Assembly (NCBI GenBank): GCA_017382015.1
Contig: JAFOBC010000313.1
Coordinates: 1-39,887 of the forward strand
Length of the DNA stretch: 39,887 nucleotides
Origin: Clostridia bacterium
Lineage (GTDB): Bacteria; Bacillota; Clostridia; Oscillospirales; Acutalibacteraceae
Direction of reading: 5' to 3'
Part shown: piece by piece, positions 1 through 7,791 of the stretch
Numbering within the stretch: the stretch's first letter is position 1
How the letters are laid out: every line of letters starts with the position of its first letter
Made by a program: the position numbers and the translations under genes
Notes under the pieces: generated by a model
Told to the model about the DNA's origin: nothing
What the model saw: only the letters and a program-made list of their open reading frames with translations
Database searches by the model: none

Positions 1-81
1 CAGAACCGAATTTTTTGAGATTTTCAGAAATCAAAAATGATTTTTTTTGAAAATAACCAATGAGAAGGGAGTTGAAGCAAG

Positions 82-396
82 TTGAACCGCAAAGATGAGC
101 TTACAAAATTATGCGGCTCTCTGGACGAGAGCACAAACAAGATCATTTCAAAAATAATCGAGGAGATATGTTTTTTAGAAGTGCAGCTCGACGAGCTTCG
201 GAAACTTCCTTTCATCGAGATCAATCCGAAGAACCCGAGACAGCAGAGAGCGACGCCGGCTTCCAAGCTTTACAAGGAAATGCTCCAGCAATACAACGGC
301 TGCATTAAAGTCCTGCTCTCAGCTTCCGGCAAGTCGGAGACATCAGAAGAGTCACCGTTGAGGCAGTATCTGAAAGGATTGCGTAAGAATGAATAA
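82..396 (+). CDS. Terminase small subunit, P27-like
   Basis: 104 aa. It resembles P27-family small terminases: an N-terminal helical part, then a segment rich in P/Q/R (PRQQRATPASKLYKEMLQQ, about residues 50-70) that is common in this family in Clostridia phages. The family binds phage DNA and hands it to the large subunit. The start is TTG at 82, with an AGGGA ribosome site at 66-70; no ATG fits. It overlaps the large subunit by 8 bp, indicating translational coupling. The family call rests on recognition of the pattern and on position. Confidence 0.8.
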   Translation: MNRKDELTKLCGSLDESTNKIISKIIEEICFLEVQLDELRKLPFIEINPKNPRQQRATPASKLYKEMLQQYNGCIKVLLSASGKSETSEESPLRQYLKGLRKNE

Positions 397-2080
397 TACG
401 TATATTCAGGATTATCGCAAGGCTATCAGATCCGGTGAGATCGTTGCCGGGCGTGAGCTCATCGACGAGCTCGACAATCTGATCCGGGACATGGCTGATG
501 ATCGGTACATTTTCGACACTACAGACGCCGATCAGCGAATTGATTTCATGGAACACTGTATCAGGTTGACGAAAAGTCCGTTCTACGGAAAGCCGATGAA
601 GCTTCTGTTATGGCAGAAGGCATTCATTACAGCGGTTTACAGCTTTAAGATGGCCGACGAAACTTATATCGATCCTTCCGGGAGAGAAAAACACGTTGAC
701 CGGTTCAAGAAGTGTGTGCTTCTGATCGCACGTAAGAACGCCAAGTCGGAGACTTGCTCCGGACTGACACTGACAGAAGCAATTGTCGGAAATGAGGGTG
801 CGGATCTTGTCTGTTCGTCGAATGACGACACACAAGCGAATATTCTCTATGATGCTATCGACACAATGCGGCTCATGATCGACCCGGAACAGAAGGACAC
901 ATGGCGAAATCAGAAGTGGATCCGTATCAACGACACCAACAGCAAGATCTTCAAGATCTCTGACCGAACCCGAAACAAGGAAGGCCGAAACATCGACTTC
1001 TCTGTTATCGACGAGGTTCACGAAATGAAGGAAAACACGATCATCAAGTCAATTGAGCAGTCGCAGTCACTGAAGGACAATCCGAAACTGATAATCATCA
1101 CGACTGAAGGCTTCGTGAACGATGGCGCTCTTGATGAGATCCTTCGCCAGTGCCGGCGCGTGATCCGAGGTGAAGACGACGGAGCATCAGCTGAACGTCT
1201 TCTTCCCTGGTTATACACTCAGGACTCTGAGCAGGAGATCTGGGCGGACGAGAGAAGCTGGCAGAAAAGCAATCCTTCACTTGGAGTTATCAAAAAATAC
1301 ACGTACTTAAGAGAGCAGATCGACGCGGCAAGGAAAAGCACTGCGGACAGAGCCTTTGTTCTGAGCAAGGACTTCAATATCAAGCAGAACGCGGCGGCGG
1401 CATGGCTGCACATTGAAGACTATGCTTACAATGCAGAGTATGATCTTGAAGATTTCCGCGGATCTCTTATCCTGGGTGGCGTGGATATGTCCGAAACAAC
1501 GGACATGACTTCCGCAAGAGCACTTGTGATGAGAGCAGGAGACAAACTCAAGTACATCATCCAGCATTACTGGATTCCAGAGTCGAAGCTGACCAGTGCT
1601 GACGACCGTGAGGCCGGCGCAAAGTATAAAGAATGGGCGAAAGCCGGAATTCTGACTATCTGTGAGGGAAACGACATTGATCTCAGTCAGGTTGCCGACT
1701 GGTATTACATGCTTTACAAGCAGTACGGACTCAGGCTTTTCAAATGCGGTTATGATGTTAAGTTTTCAAAGGATTTCTTAAAGCGTATGGATGAATACGG
1801 ATTCGAATGCGAGCTCGTATATCAGAGCAAGCAAGTCCTGAGCAATGCGATGAAGCTTGTCGAAGCTGACTTCAAGGCTCAGCTGATTAATTATAACAAT
1901 AACGAAATCGACAAATGGTGCCTCGGAAACGCGGCGGTCGAAGTTGATAATGCCGGGAACTGTCAGGCGGTCAAGATCAAGGGACAGCCGGCGAAAAGAA
2001 TAGACGGTGCTGTTACATTCATCATCGCTTATGAAATATTCAGGCGATATCGAAGTGAATATATGCAGATGCTACGATAA
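389..2080 (+). CDS. terL: Terminase large subunit (ATPase/nuclease)
   Basis: 563 aa, full length for Terminase_1-type proteins. The ATPase domain shows a Walker A-like ARKNAKSE (residues 114-121) and Walker B VIDEVHE (206-212). The nuclease half begins around residue 360 with GGVDMSETTDMTS, an acidic RNase H-like metal site. The protein drives DNA into the prohead and cuts concatemers. It follows the small subunit with an 8-bp overlap and precedes the portal, the standard packaging order. Confidence 0.95.
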   Translation: MNNTYIQDYRKAIRSGEIVAGRELIDELDNLIRDMADDRYIFDTTDADQRIDFMEHCIRLTKSPFYGKPMKLLLWQKAFITAVYSFKMADETYIDPSGREKHVDRFKKCVLLIARKNAKSETCSGLTLTEAIVGNEGADLVCSSNDDTQANILYDAIDTMRLMIDPEQKDTWRNQKWIRINDTNSKIFKISDRTRNKEGRNIDFSVIDEVHEMKENTIIKSIEQSQSLKDNPKLIIITTEGFVNDGALDEILRQCRRVIRGEDDGASAERLLPWLYTQDSEQEIWADERSWQKSNPSLGVIKKYTYLREQIDAARKSTADRAFVLSKDFNIKQNAAAAWLHIEDYAYNAEYDLEDFRGSLILGGVDMSETTDMTSARALVMRAGDKLKYIIQHYWIPESKLTSADDREAGAKYKEWAKAGILTICEGNDIDLSQVADWYYMLYKQYGLRLFKCGYDVKFSKDFLKRMDEYGFECELVYQSKQVLSNAMKLVEADFKAQLINYNNNEIDKWCLGNAAVEVDNAGNCQAVKIKGQPAKRIDGAVTFIIAYEIFRRYRSEYMQMLR

Positions 2081-2092
2081 GGAGATGAGAAA

Positions 2093-3358
2093 TTGAAATG
2101 GTGGGATAACCTTTTTCGGAAAGCACCGAAAAACAACAAACAGGCGCTGACGCTTGATGGTTTCACTCCCTGGTATACACAGTTCGGAACTGACATATAT
2201 GCTTCCGACGTTGTGCAGCAGGCCTTGAAGTGCATCGTCGATGAGATCAAGAAGCTTAATCCGACGCACGTCAGAGTAAGTGGAGCTGATCCGTCACCAG
2301 TGCCGAAGAGCTCGATTCAGAAAATTCTTGATGAACCGAATCCACTTATGACAACAAGCGAATTCATCGAGAAGATGACATGGCTGCTTCTTCTGAATTA
2401 TAATGCATTCGTCGTTCCGACATACTACACATGGATCGACGACAAAACAGGAGCTGAACGCCGGTATTACACAGCGTTATATCCAATCAAGCCTTCACAG
2501 GTAGATTTCATCGAGGATGAAAGCGGAGCCTTATTCGTTCATTTCTACTTTCTGAACGGATATGACACAACAATCAGGTATTCAGATGTCATTCATCTTC
2601 GCTTCAACTACAGCGTCAATGAATACATGGGCGGCGACATGCTCGGACAGCCGAACCACAAGGCAATTCTTGAGACACTATCCCTGAATCATGATCTGTT
2701 GCAGGGTGTAGCGAAAGCCATGAAAGCTTCTTACGCTGTCAACGGCGTTGTCAAGTACAATACTTTGATTGACGATGGTAGCATGGATAAGAACCTGAAA
2801 GAACTCGAAAAGAAGCTGATGAACAACGAGTCCGGCTTCCTTCCAATGGACTTGAAGGCAGACTTCACGCCATTGGAGCGCAAGACAAATCTTGTTGACA
2901 AGCCGACGCTGGAATTCGTAGATTCAAAGATACTGCGAAACTGGGGCGTTCCTCTTTGCATTCTCACTGGAGACTACAACAAGGAGCAGTTCGAGGCATT
3001 CTATCAGAAAACGCTCGAACCTTTGATAATCGGCTTTTCGCAGGCCTTCACGAAAAAACTTTTCAGCGATCGTGAAAAAAGCCTGGGCAATGAGATCCGA
3101 TTCCTGCCTAAGGAACTGATATTCATGACCGTGAGTCAGACTCTCGAAATGATCAACATTCTGAGTCCGACTGGCGCTCTCTATGAGAACGAAAAGAGAA
3201 TTGCTCTCGGCTTGCGGCCATTGCCGGAGCTCGAAGGAAAGAGATATATGAGTCTTAACTGGATCGACGCGGAAAATGCGGCGCAATATCAGACTCCGCA
3301 GAATGTGAAGGTCGATGTTGTTGATGAATCCAAGACAGTGACAGACGAGGAGGTATAA
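2093..3358 (+). CDS. Portal protein, HK97 family
   Basis: 421 aa. The N-terminus (KWWDNLFRKAPK) and the segments YASDVVQQALKCIVDEIKK and GGDMLGQPNHKAILETL match HK97-type portals, which form the dodecameric DNA channel at the capsid vertex. The start is TTG at 2093 preceded by GGAG; the nearby ATG at 2098 is in another frame and stops at once. The prohead protease, which normally follows directly, is displaced by 5.7 kb by the DGR block. Confidence 0.92.
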   Translation: MKWWDNLFRKAPKNNKQALTLDGFTPWYTQFGTDIYASDVVQQALKCIVDEIKKLNPTHVRVSGADPSPVPKSSIQKILDEPNPLMTTSEFIEKMTWLLLLNYNAFVVPTYYTWIDDKTGAERRYYTALYPIKPSQVDFIEDESGALFVHFYFLNGYDTTIRYSDVIHLRFNYSVNEYMGGDMLGQPNHKAILETLSLNHDLLQGVAKAMKASYAVNGVVKYNTLIDDGSMDKNLKELEKKLMNNESGFLPMDLKADFTPLERKTNLVDKPTLEFVDSKILRNWGVPLCILTGDYNKEQFEAFYQKTLEPLIIGFSQAFTKKLFSDREKSLGNEIRFLPKELIFMTVSQTLEMINILSPTGALYENEKRIALGLRPLPELEGKRYMSLNWIDAENAAQYQTPQNVKVDVVDESKTVTDEEV

Positions 3359-3360
3359 GA

Positions 3361-3528
3361 ATGGTTACACTTAATGGAAATAGCGGAGATTACAAGTGTC
3401 TGTCAAGCGATACAAAGCCGACACTCACTGATACTCCGGGAGATAGAAACGTGATGCTCGTCGAGCTCGACACCGGCCTCGTTTTCTACTGGGACGGCGA
3501 AGAGTGGCAGAAGTTCGGAGGTGATTAA
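3361..3528 (+). CDS. Small virion-associated protein (hypothetical)
   Basis: 55 aa, starting with ATG two bases after the portal stop, with GACGAGGAGG as ribosome site inside the portal end. The C-terminus contains FYWDGEEWQKFGG, a Trp-rich segment like those in small proteins encoded just before phage fibres. It is followed three bases later by the fibre-like DGR target, so it may be a fibre adaptor; that role is inferred from position only. Confidence 0.7.
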   Translation: MVTLNGNSGDYKCLSSDTKPTLTDTPGDRNVMLVELDTGLVFYWDGEEWQKFGGD

Positions 3529-3531
3529 GTC

Positions 3532-5808
3532 ATGAACATTCTTGATATCGCAATTGCGAAACAGCTCGCCGGTGGCGGCGGATCCGGAACGGATAACTAC
3601 AATGAGCTTTCGAACCTTCCGAAGATTAACGGAACCACACTTTCCGGCGATAAATCTTCTTCTTCTCTCGGACTCCAGAGCGAGATCAAGGAAGGCGCTG
3701 AACTTGCATCAGATCTTGTTGACGACACGGGTCAGGACAACAAGTTCGTCACTTCTGCAGAAAAGCTTGAATGGAGTGGCAAGCAGAATCTGATTGACAG
3801 TTCTCACAAGCTCAGTTCTGATCTTGTGGACGACACCAACAAAACAAACAAGTTCGTCACATCAACAGAAAAGAACACATGGAACGCAAAGCAGAATGCA
3901 ATCGATGCAGATCACAAGCTGAGTTCAGATCTCGTTGACGACACCAACAAAACAAACAAGTTCGTCACATCAACAGAAAAGAACACATGGAACGCAAAGC
4001 AGAATGCAATTGATTCAGAGCATAAGCTTTCAAGTTCGTTAGTTAGATTTTCCGAGGCAGAGGCCGCAGCACTTGCATCAGGCATCAACAGCACCAAGGT
4101 CGGTCAGATCAGTACGAACCAAACAAATATTTTGTACGCCATTAATACGGGCGTGAAGAATTTTGCAAACGCACAAGCTCCGACTCAAGTAAAAACGGGA
4201 TTAATTGCAACCAATCTTGATAATGGAGCAGTAAAACTTAGCGCAACATCACAGTCATGGACAGCCTATTATATAGGAAACACCAAGGTATTACCAAACA
4301 CAGAATATGTAATAAGCGTATATGCTGATTCTATAACTAATGCTCCGAATTTCTGGTTTTCTGTTTTTGATACAGATACTACTGGTACAGTTTTAGTAAG
4401 CAATAAACGTATCACAAGCACTGGTGAAACTTCAGCAACATTCACATCTATCTCTGATACGCTTATCATTAACGTTTATCCTAATAATTCCGCTACAGCA
4501 TTAACTACAGATGTAACTATTCGTATAATGCTTTGTGCAAAAAGTGTTTACGATCAAGATCCATCATATCAGACATACGCCCTACCAAACTATGATTTGA
4601 CACGGATGGTTTCTGAGTTACAGAAAAAGGCTGTAAAAGTTTACACTTACCATGTTAATCCAAATGAAAGTGATCCGGAAGATGCTGTAACATATCTTGA
4701 TGATGCTACAGGATTAACGCCAGCTAAAATGAGTGCAAGCTCATTTAGTTATGGTTCGTGGGCTAATGCTTGGTTTTTACCACGTCCATGCGTACTTAAA
4801 TTCGATGGTACTGTAGATTACTACCTTAATCCAAATGATTACAGTAAGAAAACAGACGGTACAGCCTCGACTATAGATAGTTCCAACTCAACGGGAAATG
4901 TTATGCTTGAATTCCCTAAGATTTGGGTTAAACGTGTAAATGATGGTAACGGCGCAAGAACTGTTTCGATTGCTCCTGTAAATGTAGATGGAACTTACAA
5001 ATGTTGGAGTAATATAAATGCCGAAGATAAGGAAGTGGATCACTTCTATTTACCGGCATACAATGGTACTATTCATAGCAGTAAGATGCGTTCACTCTCA
5101 GGAGTAACTCTCAATAGCACATATGCTCCAAATTATACAAGAGCACAGGAAGTTACAGCTGCAACAGCTAATAACCCAACCGGAAAGAATATGTGGTATA
5201 CAGAAACATGGGCAGACATGTGCTTAGTATATGATTTACTCTATCTTATGGGTAAATCTCTTGATGTACAGAGAACATTCGGTCAGGGATTTTCAAGTGG
5301 TTCGGAAACTGATATGAGAGCGTATGTTACAGGTGCACACAATGCAAAAGGTTTGTTCTATGGTGATATATCAGGAACAAGTACAGCTGTTAAAGCCCTT
5401 GGTATGGAAAACCTTTGGGGTTGCCGATGGCATGCAGTTGCTGGTCTTATTAATGATAGTGGTACTCTCAAAGTTAAGATGACTTATGGTGTTGCTGACG
5501 GTAGTACTGCTGTCGGATATAATACAACAGGAAGCGGTTATCTTAATTACGGCTCAACTTATGGTACAGCTGGATATGTTAAGAAGATGCAAGCAGACAA
5601 TACGATGGGTTATAAAATCATTGAAACTGCGGGCACTGATGCGACATACTACTGTGACTATTACTATGCAAACAACAGTCAATCGAATTATGCCCTTTTG
5701 GGGGGTGCATCCGGCGATGACGCTTATTGTGGTTTCTGTGTCAGTCTGGGCCTTGGGGCTGCGCTTACGCATTGGAGTATTGGGGGCTCGCTCTCTTGCC
5801 GACCGTAG
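3532..5808 (+). CDS. DGR target: virion surface fibre/adhesin with variable C-type lectin-like domain
   Basis: 758 aa. The N-terminus (1-50) has a Gly-rich linker after a short helix. Residues about 55-165 form repeats of about 36 aa (LVDDTNKTNKFVTSTEK), as in tail-fibre shafts. A middle domain follows. The C-terminal 380 residues have a formylglycine-generating-enzyme/C-type-lectin-like fold signature (ALGMENLWGCRWHAVAGL near residue 625) ending in the variable region. The last 36 codons carry A-directed differences from the template repeat at 5931-6040, so the gene is the diversified target and probably binds host receptors. Composition changes near 4120: the anchor resembles the flanking genes, the rest is AT-rich. 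Lying between portal and protease it could be a head fibre rather than a tail fibre. Confidence 0.88.
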   Translation: MNILDIAIAKQLAGGGGSGTDNYNELSNLPKINGTTLSGDKSSSSLGLQSEIKEGAELASDLVDDTGQDNKFVTSAEKLEWSGKQNLIDSSHKLSSDLVDDTNKTNKFVTSTEKNTWNAKQNAIDADHKLSSDLVDDTNKTNKFVTSTEKNTWNAKQNAIDSEHKLSSSLVRFSEAEAAALASGINSTKVGQISTNQTNILYAINTGVKNFANAQAPTQVKTGLIATNLDNGAVKLSATSQSWTAYYIGNTKVLPNTEYVISVYADSITNAPNFWFSVFDTDTTGTVLVSNKRITSTGETSATFTSISDTLIINVYPNNSATALTTDVTIRIMLCAKSVYDQDPSYQTYALPNYDLTRMVSELQKKAVKVYTYHVNPNESDPEDAVTYLDDATGLTPAKMSASSFSYGSWANAWFLPRPCVLKFDGTVDYYLNPNDYSKKTDGTASTIDSSNSTGNVMLEFPKIWVKRVNDGNGARTVSIAPVNVDGTYKCWSNINAEDKEVDHFYLPAYNGTIHSSKMRSLSGVTLNSTYAPNYTRAQEVTAATANNPTGKNMWYTETWADMCLVYDLLYLMGKSLDVQRTFGQGFSSGSETDMRAYVTGAHNAKGLFYGDISGTSTAVKALGMENLWGCRWHAVAGLINDSGTLKVKMTYGVADGSTAVGYNTTGSGYLNYGSTYGTAGYVKKMQADNTMGYKIIETAGTDATYYCDYYYANNSQSNYALLGGASGDDAYCGFCVSLGLGAALTHWSIGGSLSCRP
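3805..4020 (+). repeat. Two near-identical 108-bp repeats in the fibre shaft
   Basis: Units at 3805-3912 and 3913-4020 each encode 36 aa beginning HKLSSDLVDDTNKTNK and ending NAID; a degenerate copy precedes them and a partial one (HKLSSSLV) follows. The DNA is almost identical between the two units, suggesting recent tandem duplication that would change shaft length. Confidence 0.9.
5689..5798 (+). repeat. DGR variable region (VR)
   Basis: It aligns without gaps to the template repeat 242 bp downstream. Over 5692-5798 there are 24 mismatches, 22 of them at template adenines; only two non-A changes occur (5703 T to G, 5709 C to A). Of 30 template adenines, 22 differ in VR. The reading frame is kept and the changes cluster in AAY codons. 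This is the hallmark of adenine mutagenesis followed by copying into the target gene. The stop codon lies 8 bp beyond the homology. Confidence 0.97.
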
Positions 5809-5827
5809 GGCGGCTAAGGAAAGAGGT

Positions 5828-5852
5828 TTGGAGAAAACGTAGTTGTCTCCAA
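5828..5852 (+). promoter_or_regulatory. Hairpin downstream of VR
   Basis: A 7-bp perfect inverted repeat, TTGGAGA (5828-5834) and TCTCCAA (5846-5852), with an 11-nt loop, starts 30 bp after the VR. In the Bordetella phage DGR a hairpin just downstream of VR is needed for efficient homing; the same role is inferred here from position. It has no T-tract, so it is a poor terminator candidate. Confidence 0.5.
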
Positions 5853-5930
5853 TAAAACCCTAAATTACGTAGCAACAAAAATTAAATTGAACAGAACAAA
5901 TATAATAATATATACAGGGTTTATCGAAGC

Positions 5931-6040
5931 AAAGCCCTTTTAGGTGGTAACTCCGACAATGACGCTAATTGTGGTTTCTATGTCAATCTGAACAATGAGG
6001 CTGCGAATACGAATTGGAATATTGAGGGCTCGCTAACTAA
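5931..6040 (+). repeat. DGR template repeat (TR)
   Basis: A 110-bp non-coding repeat on the same strand as target and reverse transcriptase. Read in the target frame it would encode an Asn-rich stretch with ten AAT/AAC codons (for example CGFYVNLNNEAANTNWNIEG), the codon bias expected of a template whose adenines are to be randomised. Homology to VR starts at 5931 or 5934 and ends at 6040. No start codon or ribosome site suggests it is translated. Confidence 0.96.
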
Positions 6041-6132
6041 TCCTTAACAAAAAGCTTATATAAAATATACGCTTCGTTAAATCCTCACCCCTTGGTGAAA
6101 TTTGCTTTCGACATACAACTGTTAGTAATTAT

Positions 6133-6180
6133 TATTTCTATTTCTTGGGTGGGTGCGTATGCACCTACTCTATAGAAATA
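6133..6180 (+). ncRNA. Structured DGR spacer RNA between TR and reverse transcriptase
   Basis: A long hairpin with outer arms TATTTCTAT (6133-6141) and ATAGAAATA (6172-6180), and an inner 8-bp stem GTGGGTGC (6149-6156)/GCACCTAC (6161-6168) closed by a GTAT tetraloop. In characterised DGRs the TR transcript extends into the spacer before the reverse transcriptase, and the structured spacer binds the enzyme and primes cDNA synthesis. The hairpin is seen directly; its role is inferred. Confidence 0.6.
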
Positions 6181-6213
6181 AATATGAAAGCGGTCAAGAA
6201 AGGATAAGAGAGA

Positions 6214-7278
6214 ATGAAATCTTATAAATACTTATGGGAAGAATTAATATCTGACGAAAACATCAGAGAAGCTGTGTATAACGCATCGCATGGTGCTGTC
6301 AGAGGAAAACGTCAAGCTATGCTTAGAGAAATCAACTACAATATCGAAGCTGAAATTCCTAAGATACGTGAAATGATAGAAAACTATACACCGGCACAGC
6401 ACACACCGATGATAATTAATGACGGTATCACTCAAAAGAAAAGAACAATAATTGTTCCGACTATAGGGGAACATATTACGCAACACGCTGTTATGCTGAT
6501 ACTTAAACCAATCTTTATGAAAGGTATGTATGAACACTCATACGCTTCCATTCCTGAACGTGGCTGTCACAACGGTGCAGCAAGAATGAAGAAATGGATA
6601 GAAGAAGGTGGCAGACATATCAAGTATTGTGGTAAATTCGATATAAGAAAATTCTTTGAAAATATAGATCAGGATGTTCTTATTGATAAGCTGCAAAGTA
6701 TCATTAAAGACGATAAATTCATGGACTTGCTTATTAAAATAATCCGTACTACAGACAGTGGTTTACCATTAGGATTCTACACTTCACAATGGTTTGCCAA
6801 TTTCTACTTACAGGATTTCGATCACTACGTAAAAGAAAATCTTGGAGTTAAATACTATATGCGTTATATGGACGATATGGTTATATTCGGCTCTAACAAG
6901 AAAGAACTTCGTAAAGATAAAGACCTGATGCTTGAATTTCTACAGGAACGGCTTCATGTGTGGTTTAAAGACAATTGGCAGATATTTAGATTCGACACCA
7001 AAGAGCATAAAGGACGGTTTCTTGATTTTATGGGCTTTAGATTTTACCGAGATCACACTACTATGAGAAGATCTATAGCACGTAAGGCTATGAAATTAGC
7101 ATATAAACTCAGTAAGAAAGAGACTATAACAGTAGAAGATGCTCGAAGGATGCTTGCTTATTACGGATGGATAAAACATACAGATTCATATTTGTTCGTT
7201 CAGAAGTATATTGACCCATATGTTAATTTTGAAAAGTTGAAAAAGATTATATCCGAAGATAGCAAAGGGAGGGCTTAA
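6214..7278 (+). CDS. DGR reverse transcriptase
   Basis: 354 aa, the usual DGR reverse transcriptase length. Motifs: FDIRKFFENI with a catalytic Asp (142-151); GLPLGFYTSQWFANFYL (183-199), whose GxxxSQ form distinguishes DGR enzymes from group II intron and retron enzymes; and catalytic YMDD (218-221). No maturase, protease or endonuclease domain. It makes error-prone cDNA from the template-repeat RNA, misincorporating opposite adenines. Start is ATG 6214 with an AAAGGA site. Its stop overlaps the next ATG, so the genes are coupled. Confidence 0.97.
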   Translation: MKSYKYLWEELISDENIREAVYNASHGAVRGKRQAMLREINYNIEAEIPKIREMIENYTPAQHTPMIINDGITQKKRTIIVPTIGEHITQHAVMLILKPIFMKGMYEHSYASIPERGCHNGAARMKKWIEEGGRHIKYCGKFDIRKFFENIDQDVLIDKLQSIIKDDKFMDLLIKIIRTTDSGLPLGFYTSQWFANFYLQDFDHYVKENLGVKYYMRYMDDMVIFGSNKKELRKDKDLMLEFLQERLHVWFKDNWQIFRFDTKEHKGRFLDFMGFRFYRDHTTMRRSIARKAMKLAYKLSKKETITVEDARRMLAYYGWIKHTDSYLFVQKYIDPYVNFEKLKKIISEDSKGRA

Positions 7279-7544
7279 TGATGTGGAAAAAAGGCACAAG
7301 TACAGAGATACTTCCTGCAATTGATGATACATCATCTGCAACATATGTATATCTGTATAGGAATTTTGCAGAAAAGCAGAGAGAAACGGATAACGGTGAC
7401 TCTGAAACATACTATGAATACGAATATGCAAAGATCAAGAAAGACGTATATGAGTATGTAAAGGAACTTTGGGCAACGGAGGACAGAACAGCAGAGATTG
7501 AAGATGTCCTTGCTGAGTTACTTTTCGGAGGTGACGAAGAATGA
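7278..7544 (+). CDS. Small acidic protein after DGR reverse transcriptase
   Basis: 88 aa, strongly acidic, rich in Tyr and Glu, with YVYLYRNFAEK then YYEYEYAKIKKDVYEYVKE. This pattern resembles small proteins encoded after fibre genes in Clostridia phages. It does not look like Avd, which is a basic four-helix protein of about 120 aa. ATG 7278 overlaps the reverse transcriptase stop; ATG 7281 is better spaced from the GGGAGGG site at 7267-7273. It may be a fibre-assembly chaperone or a non-standard DGR accessory protein; neither is proven. Confidence 0.75.
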   Translation: MMWKKGTSTEILPAIDDTSSATYVYLYRNFAEKQRETDNGDSETYYEYEYAKIKKDVYEYVKELWATEDRTAEIEDVLAELLFGGDEE

Positions 7545-7687
7545 GTAATGCAAAGTTGAAACTCATGGTGTCAGTATTCAGAAGAAGAATGGCTGAAGGA
7601 GAAACTTTCGAGGAAATCGCAAGAAGCTATCCGAAGCTGACAGCTGTTGACATAGCAGACATTGAAGAAGCTTTAAGAGCTGAATAA
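7541..7687 (+). CDS. 48-aa helical protein (hypothetical)
   Basis: The start ATG overlaps the previous stop (ATGA), with a GGAGGTGA ribosome site at 7528-7535. The sequence has a basic N-terminal helix (LKLMVSVFRRRMAEG) and a second helix containing EEIARSYPKLTAVDIADIEEAL. It is too short for Avd. Small helical proteins of this sort often close fibre modules in Firmicutes phages. Function unknown. Confidence 0.7.
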   Translation: MSNAKLKLMVSVFRRRMAEGETFEEIARSYPKLTAVDIADIEEALRAE

Positions 7688-7690
7688 CAA

Positions 7691-7789
7691 CCGTACCAAA
7701 AATTTATTTGGTTCGACAGAAGTTTGAACCACGATGAACCACAGTGAACCAAACTGAACCACGCAAACCGTACCAAAATTTAATTTGAT
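7691..7789 (+). repeat. Repeat cluster: four 10-bp TGAACC repeats between flanking direct repeats
   Basis: TGAACC occurs at 7725, 7735, 7745 and 7755, exactly 10 bp apart (core TGAACCAc). The array is bracketed by two copies of CCGTACCAAAAwTT (7691 and 7768). The left copy contains the palindrome ACCAAA-N6-TTTGGT (7695-7712). Helical phasing suggests a cooperatively bound protein site. It lies immediately before the radical SAM gene, so it may be an operator or a junction scar. Confidence 0.75.
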
Positions 7790-7791
7790 AG

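Noticed and set aside
1-60. Terminal direct repeat between window start and end
   Set aside because: The first and last 60 bases share no meaningful match.
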